DNA of 64,000 bases from Antedon bifida (lineage: Eukaryota; Echinodermata; Crinoidea; Comatulida; Antedonidae). The DNA is taken from the NCBI GenBank assembly GCA_963402885.1, contig OY727095.1, forward strand, positions 27,905,001 to 27,969,000, written 5' to 3'. This document shows, piece after piece, positions 11,609 to 24,950 of the stretch (position 1 is its first letter; each line of letters opens with the position of its first letter). Both the position numbers and the translations under genes were made by a program. The notes under the pieces were generated by a model that ran no database searches, was not told where the DNA came from, and was given only the letters and a program-made list of their open reading frames with translations.

Positions 11609-13807
11609 TTGTATTTTAACTCTAAACTTACTCTTATATATATAAAACTTTAGTATTGACAAAAGTAAATTAATCCTATTGGATGGTGTTTTACTAAAAA
11701 GCAGTTCACTTCCCGATACACATATGCGAATATCAAGATTTCGAGAACACCATTGAAAAAAAAATTGCTTATCCATCTACTGATATTACATTTACAGAAT
11801 AAATAATAAACTGTTTGTCTTCTAATGTTACAAAAGGAACAGTTATCTTCGTCGATGTACTGTACTTAACTGTACTGTTAATCTTAAGGTAAACTTTAGT
11901 TGTGAGGATACTGTTGTTAAGTCCATATTGGAACCATCGTAATTTTATGTTGTCGGTCACATTAAACGTTGCAACATTAATTCCTTCCCATTCATGTTCC
12001 GAGAATTCAACATTTAAGATTTTACCCCACTTTTGTTTAGCTTTACAGTTACAGTCTTTGTTTTGAATAAACTTACTATAGAAAGCTTTACATCCTGTTT
12101 GGGGTTTGGTTATGGTTTCAAGTATGGGTAAATTTATTGGGTTTTGTTATTTAGTATTATTTTCTGTACCCAAAGAAGGGTATTTAGTTATAATTGCATC
12201 AATTAATCCATAGTATTTAAGGAAATTATTTTTTTCACCTTATAGTGTGTTTTGTTTTCATAACTAAGCAAGGTTCCTCTATCCGAGATTAAATCATTTA
12301 TGAACCTTACGCCACACTCATAATAATTGGTGTAAAAAATTGGAAAGTTATTGATTAGAATCGAATCATTCAACCATATTGGTTCTTTTAGTACATTACA
12401 GTTTGCAGATGCTGTTGAATTATGAATAGCAATAAACTCGGACCATGAATGGAGAAAATCTCTCCAGAACAAATTGTTCATATTTTTCGACAGCCTCTGA
12501 ATCGTGCATGAGCCGTATTCAAAGATTGATTCAGTTTTTTTACCATAGCATATTTTGTTAAAAACTACATTGAGAATTCCAGTGTTGTTACGAATTCTTC
12601 GCATCCAACTGCCTTTATGTAACTGAAGATATCAATCATGTTAATTCCGCCATCCTTATAGTCTCTAATTAGCTTATTTCTTTTGATTTTATCCTTTCCC
12701 TTCCAGACAAAATTAAAAAACATCCTATTAAGTTCACTTAGATAAGCTGTAGTAGGGTTTGGCAACATTGTAAAAATATAATTAAGTTTTGATAATATTA
12801 GAGATTTTAACACAGTTAATCTTCCCAACACAGTAAGATTTATCTTACGCCACACATTGATAGTAGACCTAATTTTACCCGTAATCTCTTCAACATTTAT
12901 TTTAGTCATTTTGCTTATTTCTAAGTCAAATGTAACACCCAAAAAATAAAAACGGCCTTTATCACACCAGTCAAGATTTGAATTAGTATTAATTTGTTCA
13001 CTCGAGAACTTTTTAAATCCAAACCATATTGCTTTGGATTTATAAATGTTAATTTTTAAACCAGACATCTTTTCAAATTTTGAAAGTGTACTCATGCATT
13101 CAGTAAGTGATTTGTGTGAGCCGTCCAGAAGAAATTCAGTGTCATCTGCATATTGTAACATTTTAATCTCAGAGGTATCAATTGTTACTCCTTTAATATT
13201 AATATTTTGGCGTACCATTATTTTTAGAATTTCCACTCCCAGAAAAAATAGGTATGGAGATAGCGGATCGCCCTGTCTGCAACCTCTTTCAATATTGAAG
13301 AAGAGATATTCGTGTAAAAAAGTCTACACCATTTCTTAAGAGTTGGTCCAAAATTAAAGAAGGTCAAACACTTATCAATAAATTTGAACGCCAGGGAATC
13401 AAAAGCGTTCTCGAAATCTACCAGTAATACGAGGCCAGGTAGGTTTTGATCGTCATAGAGTGAGAGGATATCATATAAAATACGAACATTTTCTCCAATA
13501 TATCTACCTTTTATAAATCCCGCTTGGTTTTCATTAATGATATTTGGAAAGACAGATTTTAGCCCCTCTGCTATGGCCGATGAAGCAATTTTGTAAGCAA
13601 CATTTAATAAAGATATAGGACGCCAATTTTTTAATTCTTTTCTTGATTTATTCGCCTTTTGGATTTAATTAGAGTGATTGCTCCCTGTTTTTGAGTGACT
13701 GAAAGGTTACAAGTTTTAAAGCCATATTTCAAGGAACGAAAAATTCAGACGTAAAGCCGTCTGTTCCAGGTGATTTGTTGTTTTTCATTTTATTGAGTGC
13801 ATTTTGT

Positions 13808-15395
13808 CTTTGTCTTTGATGCTGGACCGTATCAAAAGCTTTTGAATAGTCAATAAAGCTCATATATAGCGGACGGTTAAATTCAATAGCTCTTTCCATT
13901 GTATTTCTAATATTTGCTATTTGGTCTCTTGTACCTCTTCCTTCCACAAAACCTGCTTGTTCTTGAGGAATTTCACGACGAATGTATTGTTTAGTTCTCT
14001 CAACAATAATGTACAGCATAATCTTACTCGCGTGTGATATCAGAGAGATAGTCCTATTGTTTTTGCATTCTCTTGTATCTCCTTTCTTGGGGAGCGGTAT
14101 AAATATTGATCTAGCCCAGTCAGTTGGCCAGCTCTTATCGGTCCATATCAAGTTACATTATGCATTAAAGTGATACCTTCATCCCCTGTCTCCTTAAGAA
14201 GCTCAGCTGGAATATCATCATGTCCCGGTGTTTTCCTATTCTTAATTTTCTTTATTGCAAATTCCACTTCTGATCTTAGTATATTTGGTTCAATTGCTTT
14301 TGTAACTTGATCGGCATCTTTACTATCATACAACCTTTGACAATATTCTTTCCACCTATCCTTGATTTGGTGACTCTCAGTTAGAATCGCACCGTCCCCA
14401 TCTTTAACAACATTTAATTTTACAGCCCTCTTGCCAGTAATTTCTTTCAAGGCTTTGAAGAAATCTCTAGAGTGATTGTTAACAAAATGCGATTCAATCT
14501 CCCTGCATTTTCTTTCAAGGAAGGTCCGTTTATCTTGTCTAGTAACACGTTGGATACTTCTTCTAAGATGTTTATATTGACTGCGGTCTCTCTCATTGTG
14601 TAAACCATTTGGTTTTATTTGCCGCCTCACATCTGCCAGTGCAACCACCTTGTCCGATATCCAAGGGGCTCTGCATTTCTTTAGTTTTGGTAAATTTTTC
14701 CGAACTGCTAATGAGATTGCATTTTTTGTCAACTCCCACAATTCATTCGGTTTCCATGTTTTTTTCCTTTTTAAGAATTACCTTAAAAGAGTTTCTGACT
14801 TCAGCTCGATATTGGTCATGTATTTGTTTAACATCATATCTGCGTGGTAGAACGTCTCGTTTTACTATCTTTAGTTTGCAACGGATTTCAGCAGTTAAAA
14901 GTTGGTGATCTGAGCCGCAGTCCGCTCCTGGGTACGTTTTTGCCACTTTGACACTTGATCTCCACCGATGTCTAATCAAAATGTAATCTATTTGATTTCG
15001 GTATTTTGCATCTGGTGATACCCAATTATATAGTTGTCGTGGATGCTGTTGAAATAATTTATTTGTTAAAACCAGGTCATTCTCAATGCAGTAATCCACC
15101 AGTTTTTCACCTCTCTCGTTAAGATGGCCAAGCCCAAACCTTCCCATTGCATGATTCTTCTCCAGGTTACTTCTTTGGGGTTTTATTACCGTAATAGTTT
15201 CGTGGAGTTCTTGGTAAAAATAATTAATTATCTTCTCATCTACTGAAGAGGTTGGCGCATACACTTGAATTATTGAGATATTGACTGGTTTTGCTTGAAG
15301 ACGAATGGATATTATTCTGTCACTGATTGGGTTATATCCAAGAACAGATTTTGCAGATTGTCCTGACATTATAAAACCAACTCCGTTACGCCTTA
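13808..15395 (-). mobile_element. Internal RTE-clade LINE segment inside the Tx1-like LINE
   Basis: The minus-strand reading gives an RTE-type endonuclease (VYAPTSS, GRFGLGHLNERG, NQIDYILIRHRW, GADCGSDHQLL) from about 15369 to 14743. Next comes the RTE linker (ITGKRAVKLNVVKDGDGAIL). RT motifs follow (IPLPKKGDTRECKNNRTISL, IPQEQAGFVEGRGTRDQI, FIDYSKAFDTVQH), ending near 13810. The segment has neither the 5' start nor the 3' end of an RTE element. Its edges fall directly in Tx1-like ORF2 sequence, replacing about 23 bp present in copy B. One open frame runs from the RTE palm across the junction into Tx1-like sequence (NALNKMKNNKSPGTDGF). Confidence 0.85.
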
Positions 15396-15878
15396 CTCAC
15401 TCTCAAGCTTTTGAGACTCTTCTTCTGAAACTTTTTCGAAGTTCTGGTTTGTTATTAATACGTTTAAATCTATTTGCTCTATATCTTTTTTTTTGTATAA
15501 AGAACTGTAAAAATGCTCAACTTCCTTTATTATAAGTTTATTGGCCAATATAATTTTTTTCTCTTCATTTATTAATTGGTCTATTAATTTGTTCGTAAAG
15601 TTAGTTTTCTCGAGACCTAAGACAAATTTAGTTGGCTTTTCAGCCTCTTCTATCCACTTAGCATGAGATCTAATAAATGCCCCCATTAGCTTTTTGTTTC
15701 GAATGTCTTCTAGGCGTGCTTTTTTCGGTCAATTCATTTACTCTGTGTTCTGTGGCTGTAATATCTAATGTTTGTTGTGCGAGATCGTTTTCCATCTCTT
15801 CTATGTTATTAATTAAATCTTTTTCCAAATTACGAAGGGCTTTATTTTTTCTTGAACTATATTTTATTGTACCTCCAC

Positions 15879-16315
15879 TAGTCCGGACAATGATACACAA
15901 ACTCGTGGTAGTTGCTTTAACCGTTCTTTATTCTTCGGTAAAGTCTGAAACACAAATAAACTCAATGAAAACACGGACAAGGCAGCACAGCTGCGTGTGC
16001 AAACAACCCCAAAATACAGCGTAGCAGATACATACAGTCAAACTACTACAAGAGGGCTAGTCAGGCTTATGGCCAATTAGCCGATCGAAACTCTTAACTG
16101 AATAGCCTAACAAATAATTTTAATATCTAAAGTCTAGAACATTAACACAACTTAAAGGTTATAAAACGTACGTAGTACTCCCACGTCTCACTGTCAGAAA
16201 TAAGAAAAATACAGTATCTACTACTAGATAGTAAGCGTGATATCTTGCTGACAATTCTGTGTACAACCAAAACAAATATTTACGTCACCAACGTCAAAGT
16301 TCGAAATCCGAAACA
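15879..16315 (-). repeat. BEL/Pao 3' LTR
   Basis: About 437 bp, matching 22010-22449 at roughly 97%. On the plus strand it runs from TAGTCCGGACAATG to TCCGAAACA. A purine-rich stretch (minus strand GAGGCGGGAG) adjoins its inner edge, as expected for the polypurine tract. Confidence 0.92.
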
Positions 16316-18645
16316 CTCCCGCCTCGTGACAAATTGACATGAGTCACAGTACATAAAGGATTTCGAAAAATAACCACAACAAAGTGAATCTTAATTAAAA
16401 TGCAGTAATTAAATGTTCACAACTTAAGTAGTTACATAATAAAAGCATTCCTTATTTAGAAGAAAACCCGTGGTTAAGTTCTCCCACAGTTGCAATCAAA
16501 CACAACTTATGTACAGGCCTTTCCTTAATACTTATATTTGATCTTTCTACAGTTTTAATCATGGCCTTCCGAACAAGATTGTCCTTCCCTGGCTTCACAT
16601 CCACAACTATTCCCCGTCGCCAATGCCCACGTGGTGCTGCAACTCCCTTTAATCCAGGTTCCAGTACTAACACTAAATCTCCAATCTGCACATTTTCTCT
16701 TGGGTGAAACCACTTTGAACGTTGTACTAATTGAGGTGGCATATAACACATCCAACAATCCCAGAATGCATGAACACGTCGTTGTGCGATGTCGACAATA
16801 CTCTTCTGATTCGTTACCACTTCCGAGTTCGGTTGCAAGAGTACAGGTTGTCCATGTGGAAATAGAATATCATTACCAGTAATTGGCGGTGATTCAAGTG
16901 GATCAGGCCCATCCGGAAACAATGGTCGTGAGTTTATAAGATAAGTCACTTCACTCAAAATAGTCTGCCATTCAAGGGCACTAAAACGGCGATGATGGTA
17001 ATCGACTACGGCATCCAGACCTTTACGGCAACTCCTTATAAGCGATTCGACAACTCCATTCATGTGAGAAGCGTAAGGAGTATTGAACTGCCAGTCGAAA
17101 GATGTATTGGTTTTCCTGAATTCCATCTTTAATTTTAGTTCGTCCCATGATTTGATCCAATTTCTCAACTTCTGCTGAGCGCCCACGAAATTGCGGCCAT
17201 GGTCACTAAAAGCGGTTACTGGGTGGATCCCCCGCGAGCAGACAAATCGTCTCCAAGCATTAATGAATGATTCTGATGATAGAGAATCCACCAATTCCAA
17301 TGAGATAACTCGTGTGGTCATGCAGGTCATGCAGGTCACTATCAGAATGTTACCTTCAGTATTGGTATTACGAGTGAGCTTGATAGAAATCGGTCCAAAG
17401 AAATCAAGAGCTACGTTACAAAAGGGTGGTGTATGCGGATCGCCTCTAAAACTGGGAAGTTCTCCCATTTGTTGGCTAAGTAAACTCCTACGTCGAGTTC
17501 GACAGAACATACATTTGGCAGCAATATCTTTAAACAATTTGGGTCCTCCGAGTATGTAAATTCCACGTTTAAATGTGCTTGCAACAGCCACTCGGTATCC
17601 CTAATGACCAATCGTCTTATGAATATATTTGGCAAACAACTCTACCAGAAATGATCCTCTACGAAGAAGTTGTTCAGGGATATGAAGCTTGTTAAGCCTT
17701 CCTTCGACCCTTATAATACCACTCTCGTCCACTTTAGGGTTTAGCTTTCTAGTACTCCAAGCATCCAAACGATCGTTCGCGGTGCGCTGAGAAACGTAGA
17801 AGAGTGAAAATTCAGTCAAAAACAGGGTTTCTGGTCGCCTTTTTAAAATGAATCGACGACAGTATGCTATTCGGTGAACCAGCCGACTCCAATTTGACAC
17901 GGTGTTGACCAACAGGTCTTCAAATGTAGGCCTACATCTGACAGCTGTAACATAATTCGTTCTGCGCAGAGACTCCGCTGTATACTCCTTTACGACCATT
18001 TGTTTTAACTCAGGCTGTGTGATAGTCGGGTTCATAGTTTGGCCATTGGTTAGAACTTTGAAAAAGAAAATCTGGGCCTTGAATCCATTTCTGAAGGTCA
18101 CTTGGGTATATTGGCTTGGTTAACTGATCCGCTGGATTGATGTTAGAAGGGATGTAACATAAGTCATCAATAAATGTTGGAAGCGTATCCTGAATCTCTT
18201 GAACACGAGCAGACACAAAAGGTTTGAAGGTCCTGGCGGGCGACCTAACCCAAGACAGGACAACTTTCGAGTCGGTCCAGAACTTACATTGACTAACATC
18301 CCCCACCACTTCTAAGACAAGTTTAGCGAGTCGAGCCATTATAACAACCGCAGTTAACTCTAGTCTTGGAATTGATCTTTTCTTTAACGGTGCAACTAGA
18401 GCCTTTGCTATAACGTATGTCAATTTAACTCCTGCTGGGGTATCCCAACGCAGCCAGATGACAGAACCAAATGCAGCTTCACTAGCATCACTGAAACAGT
18501 GTAACTGAGGGTAAGCAATAGAATCCTCAGGCGTTAGCTGACGTGGAATTTCAAATCCCAAAAGATGATTCATCTCCTTTATAAAACCTTTCCACATAGC
18601 TGTTTGCTCATCATCAAACACGTCGTCCCAATCAAGCCTTGTAAT

Positions 18646-18850
18646 ATTGTTTTATTATGCTGGGGACCCCTTTGGAAACAAGCCTCTGGGCTTAAAGGAC
18701 CATCCCCTGCTTTCCATGCTTATTTTCTTGTCTTGTCTTGTATTTTTATATTTAATGTTTCTCTTTTTATTTCATTTACATTATACTGTTTTATATATTT
18801 GTACTGTATTTGGAAAGCAATAAATATTACTTACTTACTTACTTACTTAC
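18646..18850 (+). mobile_element. LINE 3' end inserted into the BEL/Pao element
   Basis: A ~200-bp plus-strand insert begins near TATTGTTTTATTATGCTGGG and ends with GGAAAGCAATAAATA followed by about five TTAC units. This is the usual form of a 5'-truncated CR1/L2-like LINE: a short 3' UTR with a tetranucleotide tail. The sequence on both sides is BEL/Pao pol. The clade is inferred from tail style only. Confidence 0.65.
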
Positions 18851-21800
18851 TAGCTGCCCAAATCTCCTGGAGTCCAATTTTATAACTAATGGTCACAGGG
18901 CTCAACATTCCTAATGGATCCCACAACCTGGCAACAAGACTGGAAACTTTTCTTTTGGTAAGTGGAGTCTGTTCTTCATCGAACTTATCAAGTTGAATCG
19001 TTACAGTGTCATCTAGCTTATTCCCCTATAGGATCTGAACCGGTGTTAGCCTCAGCAAGTAAACGAACGGCCATCATAGAAATGTCCGGTGCTGGTTTGT
19101 CCCCAAACGGTAAACGCAACCACTGAAAATACCTAATCTCCTTTGAGGTATCACCAAATCGCCAGACAAAACGATGAAACTTTTGATCACGCACTGATAA
19201 TGCAATCTGGTTAAACATCTTCCGAACGTCTCCAGCTACGGCAATTCCGTACTTCCGCCAGTGTAGAAAGCATGTCACAAGTGAGTTTAGGAAATCTGGC
19301 CCTTTGTGGAATCCGTCATTGAGACACAGTCCGTTAAACTTTGCAGCGGAATTCCATACAATCCGAATCTTTGTCGTCTTGTGTTGCTGATGGACAGCAT
19401 GGTGTTGAAGGTACTATCCTTCATTTCTGTCTTCACTTGGCGTGAGCTCACGCGTAAATCCATTGTCAAGGAGAGCTTGAATTTCATCATTGTATTCATT
19501 GATTTGCTTGTTTTTTAGCAACCTAGCCTCATGTGAAATCATTCTCGTCACGGCTTGTACTCTATTACAGTCTAGAGATTCAGGAAATCCATCCTTCCAT
19601 GGCATTTCCACGGTAATGCGGCCCTTCTCATTTATTTGGAGATTTTTTCTACAATGTTTGATAAACTGAGATTCAGCAATTTCCTTATCTGTACATGTAC
19701 ACAAGGTTGTTGGTTTAACTCCGATGACATCGGATGTATATAAAAGCTGGGAGTCATCCATGAAATTTACGTTTGTGATGTGGCTGATGACATTGGAAGT
19801 TGGCTTTGGAATGGTTTGTCCGATGATTGTCCAACCTAGAGCACTTTTTGCCGCAGTTGGTGATGTATCAGGATCAGTTAATGAACGTATTGTTTTCAGT
19901 GGTGTAGTAATACTTTGATAGTCGTATCCAATGAGTAAGTCAATCTCGGCTTCCTCCGCGGGCAAATGTTCTTTAACTACCGTTAAGTGAGGGTGTTCGT
20001 CAAAGATATCTTCGCCAACAGATGGGCTATCATGGGCAGGCTTTTGTACACTAATTGCAACCAAGTCGTATGCTTTCAGTTCCCGTAGTGGTCTGACTCG
20101 AAGTTGATACTTGCACTGTTTTCTTGTACGATGCCTCCTCCGGTCACACCATAAGTAAATACAAAGGGCTGTACGTTTAAGCCCAGCCTTTCAGCGGTGG
20201 AGCACTTGACCAGAGTTGTATCAGCACCACTATCAAAGAACGCAACAGCTTTCTGCCAATTGCCCTTGTTGTCTTCTACCTCAACGTATGTAGTCGGTGA
20301 GTAGCGACGGCGTTCGGCATACCTCGTCGAATTCATTTTCGAAATTGTCTGGTTTGTTGATGGAGGCAAAGATACGAATGGATTTTGACTGGGTCCTGCA
20401 ACAGTCTGACTTAGACTTGGGTTTGCTCCCGCCTGAGTTATCTGAGGTGAATTTATTGACGTTTGATCTAAATTCATGTTTGAAACAGTTTGGTTAGTTG
20501 ATGCTGGCAAATATATGAATGGATTCTGACCTAAGTTAGTTCCTACTTGGGTTTCGTGGCGTACAATTGGCCGTAGATTTGTGCTCGCTCCCGCCTGTGT
20601 TTTAGGTGACATTTGACTTTGACTGAAACCGTCTGTGTTGTTAATTCTCAAAGTGCGATTGGGTGGGCAAGCAATCAGTCGGTGGTGAAATAGCTGACAC
20701 ACAGAGCAGCGTTTTTTGTCATGTCTGGGGCATCTGAGCGCACTGTGGTTTGTACGAAAACATAGGAAACATCTTCTAGCTTCCATTATCATTAACCGTC
20801 TCTCTTCATTAGATTTTGAGTTAAAGATAGGGCACTTTATAATCAAGTGAGGTGAATGATCAGTGCAGAAAGGACAATCATCCGTGCTAGTTTCAGCACC
20901 TTTAAAATTAGATTTCGGTGGAAATTGGGTAGTATTTTCAAGTATACTAATTTGTCCTGTAATGTGATGAGTAGATGCATTTTGATCGCCAAACATATGA
21001 GGTTGCTCTCGGCGTTCCCTTGCTTCCGTTTCACTTCGTAAGAATGAGATCAAACTTGGTATTGTCGGCTCATCTTGCTTTATCTGCCGCATATATTCGA
21101 AACTTAATTCAGCATCGATTTTCTGACTCGCTAGTTCAACAACTACTGACGATGAGAGCTCTAATTCTTTTCCAAGTTCACGCATTCGTCTTGCAAAGTC
21201 TGTGAGTCCATTTAAAACAGGTCGCATTTCCTTTGCTGTTGCTGTTGCTGACTCTGAAGTGTCAGAATAACATCACGAACAATAGCTGAAGTCGGGACCT
21301 TTTCCTTCAGACGAGCCCAAGCTCCATTATCACCTTCAACCGAGCAGCAATCAGCAATATGATCTTGAATAGATTTGGGTAACGCATCACCATTGAGCAA
21401 ACCCATCAACCCATTCTTGTTCACCTTTAATACCAGCAGATTCGAAGTATTGGTCAATTCGTACATGCCAAGAATGGAAGTTTCTTGGAGATCCATCCCA
21501 CTGAGGGACTGGGAGTCCTGGTGTTTTAATCGAAGGCCGTTTGTTGTCTGAGCCGTTTCCGTTCAATTTTATTGTAAGCTTTGCCACCATTTCAGACTGA
21601 GCTTTAATTAATTTTATCATCTCTTCATCCTTTCCTGCTGCAGTTGGCTCACCCTAGGAAGAATGAGCGGTTTGCTCATTCCTTGAAACCCTTCTGTACT
21701 CTTGATATTTTTGCTCCACGTCATCAGCTGCTGACATTAGTTCTGCATGTAGACGTGTAGTAGTGTCAGTCTCATCAGGTGGTTTGACAACGTCCATAGC

Positions 21801-22009
21801 ATCAAGTAAGTCGGTTATCTTTCGAATTTTCTTTTGTATATGGTCGAATGCCACTTTAACCAGTTCCGGTTCGTCTCGGTCGAGAACACGGGTAAATCGG
21901 TCCCTTGCCCTCGTTAGATGACCTTTAAACGAACGGTGTTTGACCTCGAGCTCTTCGAAGCTGAAGTCGATGAGCGTATTTTCCTCCATTATAAGGGAAT
22001 ACACTTTAC

Positions 22010-22449
22010 TAGTCCGGACAATGATACACAAACTCGTGGTAGTTGCTTTAACCGTTCTTTATTCTTCGGTAAAGTCTGAAACACAAATAAACTCAATGAA
22101 AACACGCACAAGGCAGCACAGCTGCGTGTGCACACAACCCCAAAATACAGCGTAGCAGATACATACAGTCAAACTACTACACGAGGGCTAGTCAGGCTTA
22201 TGGCCAATTAGCCGATCGAAACTCTTAACTGAATAGCCTAACAAATAATTGTAATATCTAAAGTCTAGAACATTAACACTTAAAGGTTATAAAACGCACG
22301 TAGTAGGCCTACTCCCACGTATCACTGTCACAAATAAGAAAAATACAGTATCTACTACTAGATAGTAAGCGTGATATCTTGCTGACAATTCTGTGTACAA
22401 CCAAAACAAATATTTACGCCACCATTGTCAAAGTTCGAAATCCGAAACA
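22010..22449 (-). repeat. BEL/Pao 5' LTR
   Basis: Partner of the LTR at 15879-16315, with the same ends and orientation. It is followed by the right copy of the 5-bp target duplication and then by endonuclease sequence of the interrupted Tx1-like LINE. Confidence 0.92.
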
Positions 22450-24565
22450 TCCACGAATATTGCAAAGCAACACCTCAAAACATAGTTGGTCAATTATAGT
22501 TAGATTTAACTTATTATTCTCTGAGTCTTTAGGTGTGGTGTTGGTATAGCTTTTAATCGTATTCTCTATAATTTCATTTATGAGTGTAACATAATCTTGG
22601 TGATGGAGAAGTGAATTATTAAATTTCCAAAACCCCTTTCCTCTTTCTATACTTTTTAAATCAAGTGTTATTGTGACTATGGAGTGATCAGACTTATAAC
22701 TTGGTAGGATGTTTGCATTTGACACTAGGTGCAATAAATTGTTTGAGGTCAAAAAGTAATCAAGCCTTGCTTGTTTAAAAGGATTTTTTGATCGCCACGT
22801 ATAGCGCTTCTCGTTTGGGTTTTTTTTTCTCCATATGTCACATAGATCCAAGTCTAGCATAATTTGTTGCACAATTGTTTTAGCTTTAGGATTATTTATT
22901 ATTATTTATGTCGATAGTTAAATAGGTCTAAATTTTTATTTTGAACTAGATTCCAGTCACCGCAAATCAGAATGTAAGGGCTAGTGAATAATTCGATCAC
23001 TTTTTTAACTTCCTGATAGAAAAAAGGATCATCTTTATTAGGCCCGTAAACATTCATTATGATTAAGTCAATATCTCTCACTCTAATGTTGATCGCGATC
23101 CAATTACCATAGTTATCTTCATTTATGGAGTATTCGAAATTGTTATTTAGCAGAATGGCGACTTCCCTAGAATTTGATTTTCCATAGCTAATAAAACATT
23201 TGTGTCCCCACTCGGATTCTATTTGCATTGTTTGTGATTCTACCCAATGAACGTCTTATAAACAGTATATTGATAAGTGTTTCTCCCTCAAATAATTAAA
23301 AACGTCATTTCGTTTTTTCTTATCGCCTAGGCCTCTGCAATTGGCATTTAATGTTACTTATTATCTACCAATAAAAAGTGACTCCACTTCATTTGACAAT
23401 ATTCTGAGATAAGTTAGACCTGACTGCGTGCACAAACGACAGTTTACAGTATGTTTTATGACTAACGTTAATACATTAGGAAAATTGATATAAAACAATA
23501 GCAAAAAAGACATTTAACAACAATAACAATAATATAAAGCCTCGTCATATCTTAAGATGTTTAAATTAGAACAAACTTCCGTCCATCAGGATGAGAAGGA
23601 AAGAACCACCCCCAATACAAAATCCAAAATATTCTTTTCTCTTTATTTAATGTTTATTCCTTGTAAAGTTTTCCATTAATGTATAGACTCTCTTTCTTGA
23701 ATAATACACGATCCCCTTTTTCATAAGCAGTTTTCATAATACCTTTAAATTGCTTTTTTGAGTTTAAGTCTTTTTATGGTAGATCATCAGTGACAAAAAT
23801 ATTACTCGTTTTTTGAAGTGGGAGGAAATTATTTTATCAATAGTAATTGTACATACCTCCTCTGGGTTTTCAGAGGTTGAAGGACCTAGTATATATTTCT
23901 AGGCTAAGTACTTCATTCTCTGAACTTTTTATTCTTTTGTAATTTTCATCCACTTCAGCCATTTTCTTGTTTGATTCTTTGATAGATTTGTTCAGGTTTT
24001 CCGCTTTGACCACTTTATCCAGGCGTTCACTTTCAAAATCCAATGACAATCTGTAGTTTTCCTGCTTTTCTTCTACTTTATCCAGCCTCATATTGATAGT
24101 CTGTTGATTTGTTATACTAGTATACTAGTTAGCTTCAGTTCTTCCCGTATTTGTTCAAGCACCGAATCAACATGTTCCACCTCCGTCGTGCTGTTGCTTT
24201 GTGTGCTTGGTTTCAGGCATGCGTTCGAATTCTCCGCCGTCGCCCCATATGCGCAGTACGTTCGATTTGTGTGGATGCCTGACTCGGCGTAATGGGGTGG
24301 ACAGAGGTTGTTTCAGCCGCTTGGTTTCATGTGTAAGCCCACTGGTATCATCTGTCTGTTGGAGCCTGGCCTGGGAATTATTTCTTCCTTTCGTAGTAAA
24401 ATCAGTGATTTTATTTTTATTCTTGCTAGTAGCTTGTCTTGTTGTCGCCATTTTTAGGGAATCAATTCCTTAGTAATATGGAATATACCTGAATTTGGTT
24501 GGTTTTCCTTCCTCTCACCTGACGAGCAGAAATGCAGCACGTCTAGTCACGTTGCATGCTGGCTT

Positions 24566-24829
24566 CCGAAATTCAAGAAAATTGGTTTAGTAATAACTTT
24601 ACAAATAACAAAAATGATATGATAAAACCACAGTGATTTTTAATCATCAATCACTTTTATTCACATGAATCATACATATAAAAACGATGATTTGAAAATT
24701 GATTAAAAAAGAAAAGTAACATTTCAATATTGAAAATAAGATATAAAAGTATAATTTGAAGGGGCAGTACTGTAAGCGAATAGCTTTAAGCGTACAGCCC
24801 ATTGTAATAGTAAGAAACAATTATACTGA
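24566..24829. other. Non-coding, nothing recognised
   Basis: AT-rich sequence between the 5' end of the Tx1-like LINE copy and the Helitron-like terminus. No exon or repeat was identified. Confidence 0.4.
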
Positions 24830-24950
24830 CTAGCAGTAACCCGTGCTTCGCATGGTCTTTTTCTGCTCTATGTGGTTATTTGTATTGGGCAAGTATAATA
24901 AAAGCGCACTTTGATAAAAGTACAAATTATTAAAATAAAAACAAAGTGTA
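24830..24950 (-). mobile_element. Possible Helitron 3' terminus
   Basis: Read on the minus strand, a hairpin (24841-24855: CCATG, loop CGAAG, CACGG) is followed by a short spacer and ends in CTAG at 24830, with T as the next base. A hairpin, then CTRR, inserted before T, is the Helitron 3' signature. A related sequence with its own hairpin lies at 28001-28025. No Rep/helicase coding sequence and no 5' TC end was identified, so this would be a non-autonomous or partial copy. Confidence 0.4.

Larger units (their letters stand above)
15879..22449 (-). mobile_element. BEL/Pao LTR retrotransposon, fossil
   Basis: This is an LTR element of about 6.57 kb on the minus strand with two ~437-bp LTRs and a 5-bp target duplication (TCCAC at 15874-15878 and 22450-22454). 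Parts in coding order are gag with zinc knuckles (about 22.0 to 20.6 kb), an A17-type aspartic protease region (about 20.3 to 20.1 kb), reverse transcriptase and RNase H (about 20.0 to 18.0 kb), and integrase (about 17.6 to 16.45 kb). This order and these domains are typical of BEL/Pao. It is broken, with several interruptions. One is an inserted LINE 3' end at about 18646-18850. The LTRs differ at about ten positions and two small indels, so it is fairly young. Confidence 0.92.
11626..24565 (-). mobile_element. Tx1/L1-like LINE copy A, interrupted by two other elements
   Basis: This copy matches the full-length copy at 35.8-41.2 kb along its whole length, on the same strand. RT and C-terminal parts lie at about 11626-13800 (YADDTEFLLDG in the palm, then KIKRNKLIRDYKDGGI). 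A linker lies at 15396-15878, the endonuclease at 22450-23345 and the coiled-coil ORF1 at about 23640-24451. The last ~300 bp and the poly(A) tail are missing where it meets the foldback element. An RTE segment interrupts the RT (about 13808-15395), and a BEL/Pao element sits between endonuclease and RT (15879-22449). Frames are shifted at several points, and ORF1 has lost about 130 bp relative to the other copy. It is not functional. Confidence 0.9.

Noticed and set aside
13046-13339. Plus-strand frames opposite the LINE reverse transcriptase
   Set aside because: Shadows of the minus-strand LINE frame. The same antisense frame recurs opposite copy B.
18565-18885. Plus-strand frame of 106 codons rich in Leu/Ile/Tyr ending in a LLTYLLTYLL-like run
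   Set aside because: Created by the inserted LINE 3' end and its TTAC tail.
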